A stretch of DNA of 64,000 bases from Pseudomonas lutea (lineage in GTDB: Bacteria; Pseudomonadota; Gammaproteobacteria; Pseudomonadales; Pseudomonadaceae): positions 186,001-250,000 of the forward strand of contig NZ_JRMB01000004.1 of assembly GCF_000759445.1 (NCBI RefSeq), read 5' to 3'. Numbering within the stretch: position 1 is the first letter of the stretch; every line of letters begins with the position of its first letter. A program made the translations under genes and the position numbers. Below the pieces are notes generated by a model, which had not been told where the DNA came from, made no database searches, and was given only the letters and a program-made list of their open reading frames with translations. Shown one piece after another: positions 1 to 9,989 of this stretch.

Positions 1-355
1 CATTGGCATAACGCAGCTCACCGCTGGCCATGCCCATGCCGGAAGGCAGGTCACCGCGCAGCGCCACAATACGTTTGATGCCCGCCTCGCGATACTGGGT
101 AAGCAAGCTGCGCAAATCGGCTTTGCTGTCCCCGACACAGGAGAGGTGCGGAGCCGCCGGAACGTGTACTTCTTTTTCCAGCTGCAGCACGGTGTTGATC
201 GTGCGGTCGCGGGTGGAGCCGCCGGCACCATAGGTGCAGGAGAAGAATTCAGGGTTGTAACTGGCCAGCGTACGCGCCGTGGCCAGCAATTTTTCATGAC
301 CAGCGTCGGTCTTCGTCGGGAAGAATTCGAAGCTGTAGCTACGGTCTTGGGACAT
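1..355 (-). CDS. metF: 5,10-methylenetetrahydrofolate reductase, N-terminal part
   Basis: Reduces 5,10-methylene-THF to 5-methyl-THF with a flavin cofactor, supplying the methyl group for methionine synthesis. Only the first 118 codons are present; the gene runs off the left edge. The opening residues MSQDRSYSFEFFPTK, followed by SCTYGAGGSTRDRT and PHLSCVGDSKADLRSLL, are the conserved start of MetF. An in-frame ATG at 361 also exists, but an AAGG lies about 8 nt before the ATG at 355 and too close to the one at 361, so 355 is preferred. It follows ahcY on the same strand, separated by a REP pair, so both may be read from the SAH-riboswitch promoter. Confidence 0.95.
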   Translation of the reverse strand, partial: MSQDRSYSFEFFPTKTDAGHEKLLATARTLASYNPEFFSCTYGAGGSTRDRTINTVLQLEKEVHVPAAPHLSCVGDSKADLRSLLTQYREAGIKRIVALRGDLPSGMGMASGELRYAN

Positions 356-393
356 GGTCATAACCTTGGAAGCTCAAAAGCCTGACGCGAACC

Positions 394-484
394 CTGTAGG
401 AGCCGGCTTGCTGGCGAAAACGGCAGCTTGGCTGACATCAAAGTGTCTGACCTGACGCTTTCGCCAGCAAGCCGGCTCCTACAA
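394..484. repeat. REPIN, family A (inverted pair of REP elements)
   Basis: Two inverted arms, GTAGGAGCCGGCTTGCTGGC on the left and its complement on the right, enclose about 45 bp. It sits between ahcY and metF and could fold into a hairpin in their transcript. The same arm recurs at 8233, 56148 and 62627. Confidence 0.9.
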
Positions 485-543
485 GTTACGGCCGTTCGTG
501 CGGGAGCAGCGTGCCCGAATGCCGAGCACGCTCCGCAGACATA

Positions 544-2079
<1,536 letters not shown>

Positions 2080-2147
2080 ACAGGTGGCGGGAAAACGGTA
2101 ACAAGGTGTGATGACCGTTTTTTGAAGCGGTGGGGATTATCTTTCTT

Positions 2148-2238
2148 TGAGCTGCAAGTGGCAAGCTGCAAGCGGCAGGCGGTATACAACAGCGGACCTG
2201 CTTTTAACTTGCAGCTTCAGGCTTGAAGCTTGAAGCTG
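2148..2238. repeat. Intergenic repeat rich in GCTTGAAGC / GCTGCAAG words
   Basis: The stretch holds GCTGCAAG and CAAGCTGCAAGC words on the left and CTTGCAGCTTCAGGCTTGAA on the right, able to pair across about 30 bp. A related copy lies at 57905-57985. The real start codon of the next gene lies downstream of it. Confidence 0.6.
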
Positions 2239-2279
2239 GGGCACACCCACCATCGTCTCCCAGACACCCCGGAGCCCCC

Positions 2280-2684
2280 ATGAACTTTCACACGCGCAAA
2301 TGGGTAAAACCTGAAGACCTCAACCCCAACGGCACGCTGTTCGGCGGCAGCCTGCTGCGCTGGATCGACGAAGAGGCGGCGATCTACGCGATTGTTCAGC
2401 TGGGCAACCAGCGCGTCGTCACCAAGTACATCTCGGAGATCAATTTCGTTAGCGCCTCGCGCCAGGGAGACATCATCGAGCTGGGCATCACGGCGACCGA
2501 GTTTGGTCGCACTTCCATCACGCTGACCTGCCAAGTGCGCAACAAGATCACCCGCAAGAGCATCCTCACCGTTGAGAAGATGGTCTTCGTTAATCTGGGC
2601 GAGGACGGCTTGCCTGCACCCCACGGCAAGACAGAAATCACCTACGTGAAAGATCAGTTCAAGGAAGAATTGATCAACGAGTGA
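2280..2684 (+). CDS. Acyl-CoA thioesterase, hotdog fold (YciA-like)
   Basis: Predicted to hydrolyse acyl-CoA thioesters. The 134-residue protein carries the hotdog-fold signature of this family: NPNGTLFGGSLLRWIDEEAA (residues about 15-34), whose aspartate/glutamate pair is catalytic, followed by the strand TKYISEINF. The frame is open further upstream through a repeat, but the ATG at 2280 has GGAG 6-7 nt before it and gives the usual family start (MNFHTRKWV). It is a single gene, divergent from ahcY and closed downstream by a REP pair. The substrate cannot be told from sequence. Confidence 0.88.
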   Translation: MNFHTRKWVKPEDLNPNGTLFGGSLLRWIDEEAAIYAIVQLGNQRVVTKYISEINFVSASRQGDIIELGITATEFGRTSITLTCQVRNKITRKSILTVEKMVFVNLGEDGLPAPHGKTEITYVKDQFKEELINE

Positions 2685-2697
2685 TGGGGTAAAGCCG

Positions 2698-2790
2698 TCT
2701 GTAGGCGCGCGCTTGCCCGCGAACGTGTCGGTCCAGCGCCAACGATGCTGACTGTGCCGATGTCTTCGCCAGCAAGCCGGGTCCTACAGG
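2698..2790. repeat. Hybrid REPIN (family B left arm, family A right arm)
   Basis: The left arm GTAGGCGCGCGCTTGCCCGC belongs to the GCGCGCTTGCCCGCGA type. The right arm, read on the minus strand, is GTAGGACCCGGCTTGCTGGC, the other type. Every other clear pair here has arms of one family. It lies between the convergent thioesterase and otnI. Confidence 0.75.
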
Positions 2791-2802
2791 TTGAATCTAG
2801 GC

Positions 2803-3594
2803 TCACTCCGGATGGAGTGCGCGCCAATCCCGCAGCCACTGCAATCCTTCACTGGTATCGCCCTTCGGCCGGTACTCGCAGCCTACCCAGCCGGAGTAGC
2901 CGAGGCGGTCAATCTCTTCGAACAGCCACGGGTAGTTCACTTCTCCGATGCTCGGCTCATGCCGGTCTGGCACGCCGGCGATCTGGATGTGACCGACGCC
3001 GGCGAAGTCGCGACGCAGTTTGCTGGTCACGTCGCCTTCCACGATCTGGCAGTGATAGCAGTCAAATTGCACCAACAGGTTGTCAGCGCCGACTTCTTTG
3101 CGAACGGCCTGGCCCTGGTCCTGACGGTTGAGAAAGAAGCCCGGGATGTCACGCGTATTGATCGGCTCGATCAATACGGTGATTCCGACCTTGGCCGCTT
3201 GCTGTGCGGCATAGCTCAGGTTCTCCAGATACACGGCGTGGTGCTGCTGGCGCAGGTCTTCACTGGGCAGCAGCCCGGCCATCACGTGAATACGGTCGTT
3301 GCCCAGTACCGCCGCATAGTCCAGCGCTTTCTGGAAGCCGTCGCGAAATTCGCGCTCGCGACCGGCCAGCGAAGCGATGCCGCGTTCACCCTTGCTGAAG
3401 TCGCCAGGCGGGGCATTGAACAGCGCCTGGGTCAGGCCGAAGTCGTCCAGGCGCAGCTTGATGTCCTCAGCCTTGAAATCGTACGGAAACAGGTATTCCA
3501 CGCCCTTGAAACCGTCACTCGCCGCAGCAGAGAAACGCGCCAGGAAGTCGTGTTGCGGATACATCATGCTGAGGTTGGCAGCGAAGCGAGGCAT
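2803..3594 (-). CDS. otnI: 2-oxo-tetronate isomerase (hydroxypyruvate isomerase family)
   Basis: A 263-residue TIM-barrel isomerase of the Hyi/OtnI family. It opens with [13 protein letters not shown], contains [13 protein letters not shown], and has the metal-site stretches [15 protein letters not shown] and [10 protein letters not shown]. The last gene of the minus-strand operon, 21 nt after the permease. Alone the family could mean hydroxypyruvate isomerase. Next to ltnD, otnK and otnC it fits the L-threonate route, where it would convert 2-oxo-tetronate to 3-oxo-tetronate before phosphorylation. The role is inferred from context. Confidence 0.85.
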   Translation of the reverse strand: MPRFAANLSMMYPQHDFLARFSAAASDGFKGVEYLFPYDFKAEDIKLRLDDFGLTQALFNAPPGDFSKGERGIASLAGREREFRDGFQKALDYAAVLGNDRIHVMAGLLPSEDLRQQHHAVYLENLSYAAQQAAKVGITVLIEPINTRDIPGFFLNRQDQGQAVRKEVGADNLLVQFDCYHCQIVEGDVTSKLRRDFAGVGHIQIAGVPDRHEPSIGEVNYPWLFEEIDRLGYSGWVGCEYRPKGDTSEGLQWLRDWRALHPE

Positions 3595-3615
3595 GGTTAT
3601 CTCCCAATAATCCCG

Positions 3616-5073
3616 TTAAACGAATGGCCAGAGCAGCAGTGTCATCAGAAAGCCCAGCGTGCCCAGAACAGTCACCAGAAAAGTCCAGGTGCGCAGGCCA
3701 TCGGCGACATTCAGGCCGGCCAGTTTGGTGAACATCCAGTAACCGGCGTCATTGATGTGCGACATCGCCAAACCGCCACCGCCCATGGCCAGGCAGAGCA
3801 GGGCCATGTGGTTGGCACTCAGGTTCAGGGTCGCGATCAGCGGGCTGAGAATACCGGCCGTGGTTACCAGCGCCACTGTGGTCGAGCCCTGTACGGCGCG
3901 CAACAACAGCGTCAACAGAAAGCCCAGAGCGAGTACCGGCAGCCCTGTGTTGCGCAGCGCTTCGGAGACCACCGCGCCGATTCCGGTGTCGACCAGCACT
4001 TTGCCAAACACGCCACCGGCGCCGGCGATCAGGATAACCATTGCTACGCCCGGCAACGCGGAGCCCACGACGTCGGACACTTGGCTGCGACTCCAGCCAC
4101 GCCGCGAGCCCAGCAGCCAGGCGCACAACAGCGTGTCGATGAGCAACGCAACCAGTGGCGCGCCGAGAACGGTCAGTACGCTGCGCAACGTTGAGTCGGC
4201 CGGCAACAGCGTGGTCGCCAGCGTGCCCAACAGGATGAGGATGATCGGCAGCAGGATCAGCGCGATGATGATGCCTGCGCCCGGTGCAGGTGCTTTGGGC
4301 AACCGTGCGGCCAGACTGCTGGCGTTTTCTTCGGCGCCCAGCTCTTTGGTGTGTGTCGTTTCAGTGGCGCGCGAATAGTCGTTGTTCGCCCACGCCACGA
4401 GGTCTTCGTTGGTGACGTGCGGGCCGTACACTTCGCTGCGGATATCGTCGGTCATCGGGTACACCCTGCGGGTCATGCGCCCGGCGATCAGGTAGCCGAT
4501 CAAGCACAGAATCCCCACCATCGGCAGCCCGAACATCAGCACGCGGCCAAGGTCTGCACCCAGTTGACCGGCCGCAGCAACGGCTCCCGGGTGCGGCGGC
4601 AGAAAGGCGTGTACCGACAGCAACGCGGCGCACATGGGTAACGCATAAACCAACAACGGCTTGCGTGCAGCACGGGCAACCCCGTAGGCCAGCGGCATGA
4701 GGATGATCACACCCACCTCGAAGAACACCGGAATGCCGACCATGAAGCCCGCCACGGTGAGCGCCAAAGGCGTGCGCCGATTGCCGAAGCGGTTGATCAG
4801 TGTCTTGGCCAGTGCTTCGGCGCCGCCAGACAGCTCAATGATGCGGCCGATCATGGCGCCCAACGCGATGATGATCGCAATGTGGCCAAGGGTTTTGCCC
4901 ATGCCGCCTTCGATGGTCGCGACCAGGTCGGCCGGCTTAACGCCAGCCACCAATGCCACGATGATACTGACCAGCATCAGCGCCACGAACGGCTGGAACT
5001 TGTATTTCAGGACCAATAGCAGCAGCAGCGCAATGCCGGCCCCGGCGACCATCATCAGAAATAGAGGAGTCAT
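3616..5073 (-). CDS. GntP-family permease, probably for threonate
   Basis: A 485-residue inner-membrane transporter with about a dozen hydrophobic segments, starting MTPLFLMMVAGAGIALLLLL. Stretches such as GGMGKTLGHIAIIIALGAMIGRIIELSGGAE and the C-terminal AMGGGGLAMSHINDAGYWMF are typical of gluconate:H+ symporters of the GntP family. It lies between otnC and otnI inside the threonate operon, so the likely substrate is a four-carbon sugar acid rather than gluconate. That assignment is inference from position. A low-complexity linker near residues 235-265 separates the two halves. Confidence 0.88.
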   Translation of the reverse strand: MTPLFLMMVAGAGIALLLLLVLKYKFQPFVALMLVSIIVALVAGVKPADLVATIEGGMGKTLGHIAIIIALGAMIGRIIELSGGAEALAKTLINRFGNRRTPLALTVAGFMVGIPVFFEVGVIILMPLAYGVARAARKPLLVYALPMCAALLSVHAFLPPHPGAVAAAGQLGADLGRVLMFGLPMVGILCLIGYLIAGRMTRRVYPMTDDIRSEVYGPHVTNEDLVAWANNDYSRATETTHTKELGAEENASSLAARLPKAPAPGAGIIIALILLPIILILLGTLATTLLPADSTLRSVLTVLGAPLVALLIDTLLCAWLLGSRRGWSRSQVSDVVGSALPGVAMVILIAGAGGVFGKVLVDTGIGAVVSEALRNTGLPVLALGFLLTLLLRAVQGSTTVALVTTAGILSPLIATLNLSANHMALLCLAMGGGGLAMSHINDAGYWMFTKLAGLNVADGLRTWTFLVTVLGTLGFLMTLLLWPFV

Positions 5074-5157
5074 GTTGTGTCCCGTTGTTATTGTTTTCCG
5101 GCGAGGCCGGTCCGCCGAATACCGGGAATCCGGTATTCGGTCAAAACGCCGTTGGGG

Positions 5158-5820
5158 TTACCAGTTCACGCCGAACGTCTGGCGCAGTTCTTCCAGCGCC
5201 GCTGCATCCAGCGGCGCGGGTTTGGGGTTGCTCATCAGCCAGAGGCGGGCCGTCTCCTCCAGTTCTTCCAGCGCATAGGAAGCCTTGGCAACCGAGCTTT
5301 CCCATATCACCGGGCCGAGTCGTTCAAGCATCACGCCGCGCACGCTGTTGGCCAGTTTCGCGACCTGGGCGGCCACGTTCGGGGAGCCAGGGCGCTCATA
5401 CGCAATCAACGGAATGTGCCCGACCTTCATCACTTGGTAAGGTGTGATGGGCGGAAGGATGTCGTCAGGTTTCCAGACACCTGCCAACGTCAGGGCGACC
5501 AGATGCGTGGAATGGGTATGCACCACGCCGCCTACACCGGGATTGCGGTCGTAGACCTGGCGATGGAGGGCCAAGGTCTTGGACGGCTTGTCTCCCGACA
5601 CCCACTCACCGGCCAGATTGACCTTGGCGATGGCCGCCGGATCGAGTCGGCCCAGGCAAGCGTCGGTCGGTGTGATCAGCCAGCCATCATCAAGGCGGGC
5701 ACTGATGTTGCCAGCGCTGCCGACGGTGTAGCCGCGCCCGAAGAGCAAGCGGCCGATGTGGCAGATTTCTTCACGCTGATCGTTCTCGGCGCTCACTGAA
5801 CTGCTCGTCACGTTGCTCAT
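5158..5820 (-). CDS. otnC: 3-oxo-tetronate 4-phosphate decarboxylase (class II aldolase family)
   Basis: A 220-residue class II aldolase/adducin-family enzyme. Visible are GRGYTVGSAGNISARLDDGWLITPT near the N-terminus, the zinc-binding VVHTHSTHLVALTLAG, and a C-terminal catalytic segment. In the L-threonate/D-threonate pathway OtnC decarboxylates 3-oxo-tetronate 4-phosphate to dihydroxyacetone phosphate. Its ATG overlaps the otnK stop codon (ATGA), showing translational coupling. The sequence alone would also fit an L-fuculose-phosphate-type aldolase; the neighbouring kinase and dehydrogenase favour otnC. Confidence 0.9.
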   Translation of the reverse strand: MSNVTSSSVSAENDQREEICHIGRLLFGRGYTVGSAGNISARLDDGWLITPTDACLGRLDPAAIAKVNLAGEWVSGDKPSKTLALHRQVYDRNPGVGGVVHTHSTHLVALTLAGVWKPDDILPPITPYQVMKVGHIPLIAYERPGSPNVAAQVAKLANSVRGVMLERLGPVIWESSVAKASYALEELEETARLWLMSNPKPAPLDAAALEELRQTFGVNW

Positions 5821-7118
5821 CGGGCACCTCCCGCCAGTTGCTTGAGGGCTTTGTCGAAAAAGTCGCGGCCACCGAAGTTTCCGGATTTCAGCGCCAGCGC
5901 GAGAGGCTTGTCGCCGCTGCTGATGGTTGCTGGGACACCGGGGTCGATTTGCGCGCCGATCTTGAGCAGGCTCACGCCCAGGGCCTGAACCACGGCACCT
6001 GAGGTTTCCCCACCCGCGACGACAAAGCGCGTGACGCCAGCGTCCAGCAAGCCGCGGGCTATTTGTCCGAGCGCATCCTCGACCAACGCCCCGGCACGTT
6101 CTACGCCAAGTTTTTGCTGCACCGCTTTGACTTCTTCCGGGCTGCTGGTGGCATAAATCAGAACGGTTTGCCCAGCGTCACGGGCAAACGCCAACGCGTC
6201 TGCCACCACCGGCTTGCCATCAGCCAGCGCCAAAGGGTCAATGCGCAGGGCAGGGCGATTGGCCTCAAGCCATGCGGCCACTTGCCCATTGGTGGCGACC
6301 GACGCGCTGCCAGCCAGAACCGCTTCGCCGCCCTCAACCTGCTGCAACTGAGCGGCATCAATGTCGCGCAACTTTCCGGCCTTGCGGAAGTTACCGGGCA
6401 AGCCAAGCGCCAGACCCGATCCACCGGTCAGCAGTGGCAGCTCGGCGCAGGCTTCGCCAAGGGTGTACAAGTCAGCGTCCGACAAGGCGTCGGCAATCGC
6501 CATGACCACCCCTTCAGCACGCAACGCCTTGATACGCGCACGCACGCCATCGACGCCCTTGGCGATGCTGTCATACCGCAACAGGCCGACTTTCTGCACC
6601 GTTTGCGATTGCAGCACACGCACCAGATTGGCGTCGGTCATCGGCGTTAGCGGGTGGTTTTGCATGCCGCATTCGTTGAGCAGCTGGTCCTGAACGAACA
6701 GGTGGCCGCGAAAGATCGTGCGCCCGTTTTCCGGGAACGCCGGGCAGGCCAACGTGAAGTCGCTATCGAGTGCTTTCAGCAGCGCTTCGCTGACCTGTCC
6801 GATGTTGCCTTTGGCGGTTGAGTCGAACGTGGAGCAGTATTTGAAAAATATCTGCTCGCAGCCGCGATCGCGCAGCCACTGCAGCGCAGCCAGAGATTCC
6901 TCTACGGCTTCGTTGGCCGGGGTTGTGCGTGATTTCAGCGCGATGACGATGGCGTCGGCATCGAGGTCAGCCAGGCTGTCGGCGCTCGGGATCCCGATGC
7001 TTTGCACGGTGCGCATGCCGCCGCGTACCAGCATGTTGGCCAGATCGGTCGCGCCGGTGAAATCATCGGCGATGCAGCCCAGCAGAGGGCGCGGAGTCGT
7101 AATACTCATCAGCGTCAT
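5817..7118 (-). CDS. otnK: 3-oxo-tetronate kinase (four-carbon acid sugar kinase)
   Basis: A 433-residue kinase of the former DUF1537 family. The N-terminal substrate domain begins PLLGCIADDFTGATDLANMLVRGG. The C-terminal nucleotide-binding domain contains RFVVAGGETSGAVVQALGV and ends GNFGGRDFFDKAL. It phosphorylates 3-oxo-tetronate at C4 using ATP. The ATG at 7118 lies almost against the ltnD stop, and a second in-frame ATG at 7109 is an equally possible start. Neither has a strong ribosome-binding site, which fits coupling to ltnD translation. Confidence 0.92.
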   Translation of the reverse strand: MTLMSITTPRPLLGCIADDFTGATDLANMLVRGGMRTVQSIGIPSADSLADLDADAIVIALKSRTTPANEAVEESLAALQWLRDRGCEQIFFKYCSTFDSTAKGNIGQVSEALLKALDSDFTLACPAFPENGRTIFRGHLFVQDQLLNECGMQNHPLTPMTDANLVRVLQSQTVQKVGLLRYDSIAKGVDGVRARIKALRAEGVVMAIADALSDADLYTLGEACAELPLLTGGSGLALGLPGNFRKAGKLRDIDAAQLQQVEGGEAVLAGSASVATNGQVAAWLEANRPALRIDPLALADGKPVVADALAFARDAGQTVLIYATSSPEEVKAVQQKLGVERAGALVEDALGQIARGLLDAGVTRFVVAGGETSGAVVQALGVSLLKIGAQIDPGVPATISSGDKPLALALKSGNFGGRDFFDKALKQLAGGAR

Positions 7119-7119
7119 C

Positions 7120-8025
7120 TCAGTTGTTTTCAGGCTTGGCGGTCGGCAGTTCGATGCCCGGGAAAATTTTGATCACGGCTGAGTCATCTTCGCGACCAAA
7201 GCCTGCGGTGGAGGCTTGCATGAACATCTGGTGGGCAGTGGACGACAGCGGCAGCGGGAATTTGCTGGCTCGCGCGGTATCCAGCACTAGGCCCAGGTCC
7301 TTGACGAAAATGTCCACGGCCGACAACGGTGTGTAGTCCGCTTTGAGGATGTGCGGCACGCGGTTTTCGAACATCCACGAATTGCCGGCGCTGTTGGTGA
7401 TGACTTCGTAAAGCGCGTCGGCGTCCACGCCTTCACGCAGGCCCAGCGCCATGGCTTCGGCACTTGCCGCAATGTGCACGCCGGCCAGCAGCTGATTGAT
7501 GATTTTGACTTTTGAGCCCAGACCGTGAACGTCGCCCAGGCGGTAAACCTTGCCGGCCATGCCGTTGAGGATCGCGTCTGCCTTGGTGTAGGAGTCAGCC
7601 GGGCCGGACGTCATCATGGTCATCTCACCCGCGGCTGCCTTGGCAGCACCACCAGAAATGGGGGCGTCGAGGTAGAGCAGGCCTTTCTCAGTCAGACGCT
7701 GACCAAGTTCGATGGCAAAGGTGGGTGCCACCGTGGCGCAACCGATCACGAGGCTGCCTGGGCGTAGAGCGGCGACTGCGCCGTTGTCACCGAACAGCAC
7801 GGTTTCAGTTTGCTCGGCGTTAACCACGACGGTGATGATGACGTCGCAGGCCGCAGCCATTGCGGCGGGAGATTCACAGGCAACGCCACCTTCGCCGGCG
7901 AATTGCTGTGTAACGGCTGCGCGGACGTCACAGGCGTGAACGTTGAAGCCACTGCGCAGCAGCGATCGTGCGATACCCAATCCCATCGCGCCCAAACCAA
8001 TGACGCCGACATTCTTGTTATCCAT
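7120..8025 (-). CDS. ltnD: L-threonate 2-dehydrogenase
   Basis: A 301-residue beta-hydroxyacid dehydrogenase, first enzyme of the operon, oxidising L-threonate to 2-oxo-tetronate with NAD. The Rossmann motif is VGVIGLGAMGLGIARSLLRSG near residue 6, the substrate-binding DAPISGGAAKAAAGEMT is typical of the family, and the catalytic lysine lies in GSKVKIINQLLAG. The frame is open for 39 codons upstream, but MDNKNVGVIG at 8025 has a strong GAGGAGA site and matches family length. Transcription probably starts in the gap up to 8150. Confidence 0.92.
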   Translation of the reverse strand: MDNKNVGVIGLGAMGLGIARSLLRSGFNVHACDVRAAVTQQFAGEGGVACESPAAMAAACDVIITVVVNAEQTETVLFGDNGAVAALRPGSLVIGCATVAPTFAIELGQRLTEKGLLYLDAPISGGAAKAAAGEMTMMTSGPADSYTKADAILNGMAGKVYRLGDVHGLGSKVKIINQLLAGVHIAASAEAMALGLREGVDADALYEVITNSAGNSWMFENRVPHILKADYTPLSAVDIFVKDLGLVLDTARASKFPLPLSSTAHQMFMQASTAGFGREDDSAVIKIFPGIELPTAKPENN

Positions 8026-8112
8026 GAATCTCTCCTCGGGTGAGCGCCGACGTTCATCAGCACTCGAACGGTGTTTGTTCTGATCTGTTAAAGATAGTGA
8101 ACCTGTGATCGG

Positions 8113-8150
8113 ATAATGTGAAGTGCTATTTTTGGTTAACAAAATTTAAC
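8113..8150 (-). promoter_or_regulatory. Candidate ltnD promoter with palindromic operator
   Basis: On the minus strand a TTGTTA (8137-8142) and a CATTAT (8113-8118) are 18 bp apart, acceptable -35 and -10 boxes for a sigma-70 promoter about 90 nt before ltnD. The -35 box overlaps the inverted repeat GTTAA-N6-TTAAC (8135/8136-8150), a plausible site for the neighbouring DeoR-type repressor. The assignment of regulator to site is inference. Confidence 0.45.
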
Positions 8151-8166
8151 ATTCGGTTTTTTGGGC

Positions 8167-8193
8167 AAAAAAAACCCCGGCGCACTGCCGGGG
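8167..8193 (-). terminator. Rho-independent terminator of the DeoR-type regulator gene
   Basis: Minus-strand hairpin CCCCGGC-AGTGC-GCCGGGG followed by eight T. It separates the regulator's transcript from the ltnD promoter. Confidence 0.9.
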
Positions 8194-8232
8194 TCTTAAC
8201 AACGTGCCCATCTGGAATGAGCAGAACGGGTC

Positions 8233-8322
8233 TGTAGGAGCCGGCTTGCTCGCGAACCGTGTTTATTGTTCAGGGGAGGGGCGTCTGGCCCAACGCATTC
8301 GCCAGCAGGTCGGCTACTACAA
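8233..8322. repeat. REPIN, family A, degenerate right arm
   Basis: Left arm GTAGGAGCCGGCTTGCTCGC; right arm on the other strand GTAGCCGACCTGCTGGCGAA, which has drifted. It lies between the regulator stop codon and its terminator hairpin. Confidence 0.8.
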
Positions 8323-8352
8323 ATTGAGTCATCAGATTGAGGTCAGCGCCGA

Positions 8353-9174
8353 TTAGCGTGGCTGATCCACCGATGCCAACATCAGCTCGACCCCCAGCGC
8401 CCGGATGCTGTCCGCTGCACCCTGGGCTAGGTGCTCGTCACTGATGATCGTGTCGAACTGCTCCAGGCCCGCGACCTTGTACATGCCAAACGTGCCGTAT
8501 TTCGAACTGGTCGTCAGCAGCACGCTGCGCGAGGCTGCCTGCATCGCCGCCTGTTTGACCTCAACCTTGAGAGCAGAAGGTGTCGTGGTGCCGCGCTGGA
8601 AATCCCATGAGCTGGTGGACATGAATGCAACGTCGGTTGCCAGCTGCCGCAGCGTTGCCGCTGCCAGGCCCCCCACGCAGGACCGGTTTGGGTGATCGAG
8701 CAGCCCGCCGGTGTGAATCACATCCACATGGGTGGCGTCGGCAAGGGCATTGACCACGCCAAAATCGTTGGTCACCACTGTCATGCCCGCCAGCGCTGCG
8801 ATATAGGGCACGATTTCCAGCGTACTGGTGCCGGCGTCCAGGTAGACGGTCATTTCGGGGTGCAGCAGGCCGGCGGCCAGTTTCGCCATTGCCTGCTTGT
8901 GCGGAAGCTCCACCACCGCCTTGGACTGATGGCTCGGTTCGCTATGCACCTGACTGGCGATACGCACGCCTCCGGTCACTGAATAGGCGCGTCCACTTTG
9001 CTCAAGCAACGCGATATCGCGGCGGACCGTCATGTGTGAGCAATCGAACATTTCCATGAGCTGATGCACGCTGAGCACCTGATGCTTGCGCAACTGACGC
9101 AGCATCAACTCCCGGCGCTGATCGGGAATCATCGGCGCTGCGCCACTGAGGGTGGCGTCATCTTCGCTGGACAT
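8353..9174 (-). CDS. DeoR/GlpR-family transcriptional regulator of threonate genes
   Basis: A 273-residue regulator. The N-terminal winged helix reads RRELMLRQLRKHQVLSVHQL then CSHMTVRRDIALLEQSG, the DeoR signature. The C-terminal sugar-phosphate-sensing domain contains VYLDAGTSTLEIVPYI and later FMSTSSWD. The start at 9174 was chosen because AGGAG lies 6 nt upstream; the frame stays open to a TTG at 9234. It lies upstream of ltnD in the same direction but behind a terminator, so it is a separate unit. It most likely represses the threonate operon until a pathway phosphate ester binds. Confidence 0.9.
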   Translation of the reverse strand: MSSEDDATLSGAAPMIPDQRRELMLRQLRKHQVLSVHQLMEMFDCSHMTVRRDIALLEQSGRAYSVTGGVRIASQVHSEPSHQSKAVVELPHKQAMAKLAAGLLHPEMTVYLDAGTSTLEIVPYIAALAGMTVVTNDFGVVNALADATHVDVIHTGGLLDHPNRSCVGGLAAATLRQLATDVAFMSTSSWDFQRGTTTPSALKVEVKQAAMQAASRSVLLTTSSKYGTFGMYKVAGLEQFDTIISDEHLAQGAADSIRALGVELMLASVDQPR

Positions 9175-9309
9175 GCAGGCTCCTGGGCAACGACATACAG
9201 CCGTGATCGGCTGCGTGGCTGGCATCTTAGCCAATCGGACTGGCCGTGGCAGTAACGACGAACAATCGATGCGGAGTTACGCTCGTTTAACTGATTGAAT
9301 GCGATGTTT

Positions 9310-9403
9310 AGTAGGACTGGCTTTAGCCGGGAAGAGGCCCGCATGTGCGCCGCGAAATTGCGGGGTGATGGGTAACGCCTTTCCGGCTAAAGCCGGTCCT
9401 ACA
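9310..9403. repeat. REPIN, family C; the main content of the 9175-9514 gap
   Basis: Arms GTAGGACTGGCTTTAGCCGG and, on the other strand, GTAGGACCGGCTTTAGCCGG, with about 50 bp between. It occupies the gap between the divergent regulator and MAPEG genes. No gene is evident in the rest of the gap. Confidence 0.88.
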
Positions 9404-9514
9404 AAGGGCATGCAGGACTGAAAGAACCTTTCGGCTGGCTGCGGCTCTTAGCTGTGCATTGAATTGGCCACTATGCTTCTCATGAAGCTCAAACCCTGAA
9501 GAAAGGATGCAGAT

Positions 9515-9901
9515 ATGACCGTAGCGTTTTGGTGTGTGTTGGTCGTGATCCTGTTGCCGCTGCTCTGCACCTCGATTGCGAAATTCAGCAGCGGACAGTT
9601 TGGCGCCCGGCAGAATCACAACCCGCGCGACTTCCTCGACAACCTTGAAGGCCTGCCCCGTCGCGCCCACGCCGCGCAGCAAAACAGCTTCGAAGCGATT
9701 CCAGGATTCGCAGCCGGCGTCATCATTGCCCACGTTGCGGGCGTTGCGCAGCTTGTGACCATCGACGTACTCGCCGTCTTGTTCGTGACGAGCCGGCTGC
9801 TCTACATCATTTTCTACCTGGCGGATCTTGCCGCCTTGCGCTCGCTGGCATGGGCGATTGGCCTCGGGCTGGTCATCGCACTGTTTGGCGTTTCAGTCTG
9901 A
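9515..9901 (+). CDS. MAPEG-family membrane protein
   Basis: A 128-residue protein with four predicted membrane segments (about residues 4-22, 62-82, 86-105 and 108-127). The RQNHNPRDFL stretch near residue 32 and the ANNxxEAxP-like AQQNSFEAIPGF near residue 55 are typical of bacterial MAPEG proteins. GAAAGG precedes the ATG by 8-9 nt. Family members elsewhere act on glutathione or lipid peroxides; the bacterial role is unknown. It stands alone. Confidence 0.85.
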   Translation: MTVAFWCVLVVILLPLLCTSIAKFSSGQFGARQNHNPRDFLDNLEGLPRRAHAAQQNSFEAIPGFAAGVIIAHVAGVAQLVTIDVLAVLFVTSRLLYIIFYLADLAALRSLAWAIGLGLVIALFGVSV

Positions 9902-9989
9902 TCCCTCGACCGTAGTGCTGACACCTCAGATCTAGCCGCGAGAGAGCCCGGTCACTCAGGCAGAAAAAGATAAAGGGCTGCAGACAACC

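Noticed and set aside
394..484. CRISPR or insertion-sequence interpretation of the recurrent palindromes
   Set aside because: Copies are dispersed, paired as inverted arms of about 22 bp and lack spacers or a transposase; they fit REP/REPIN elements.
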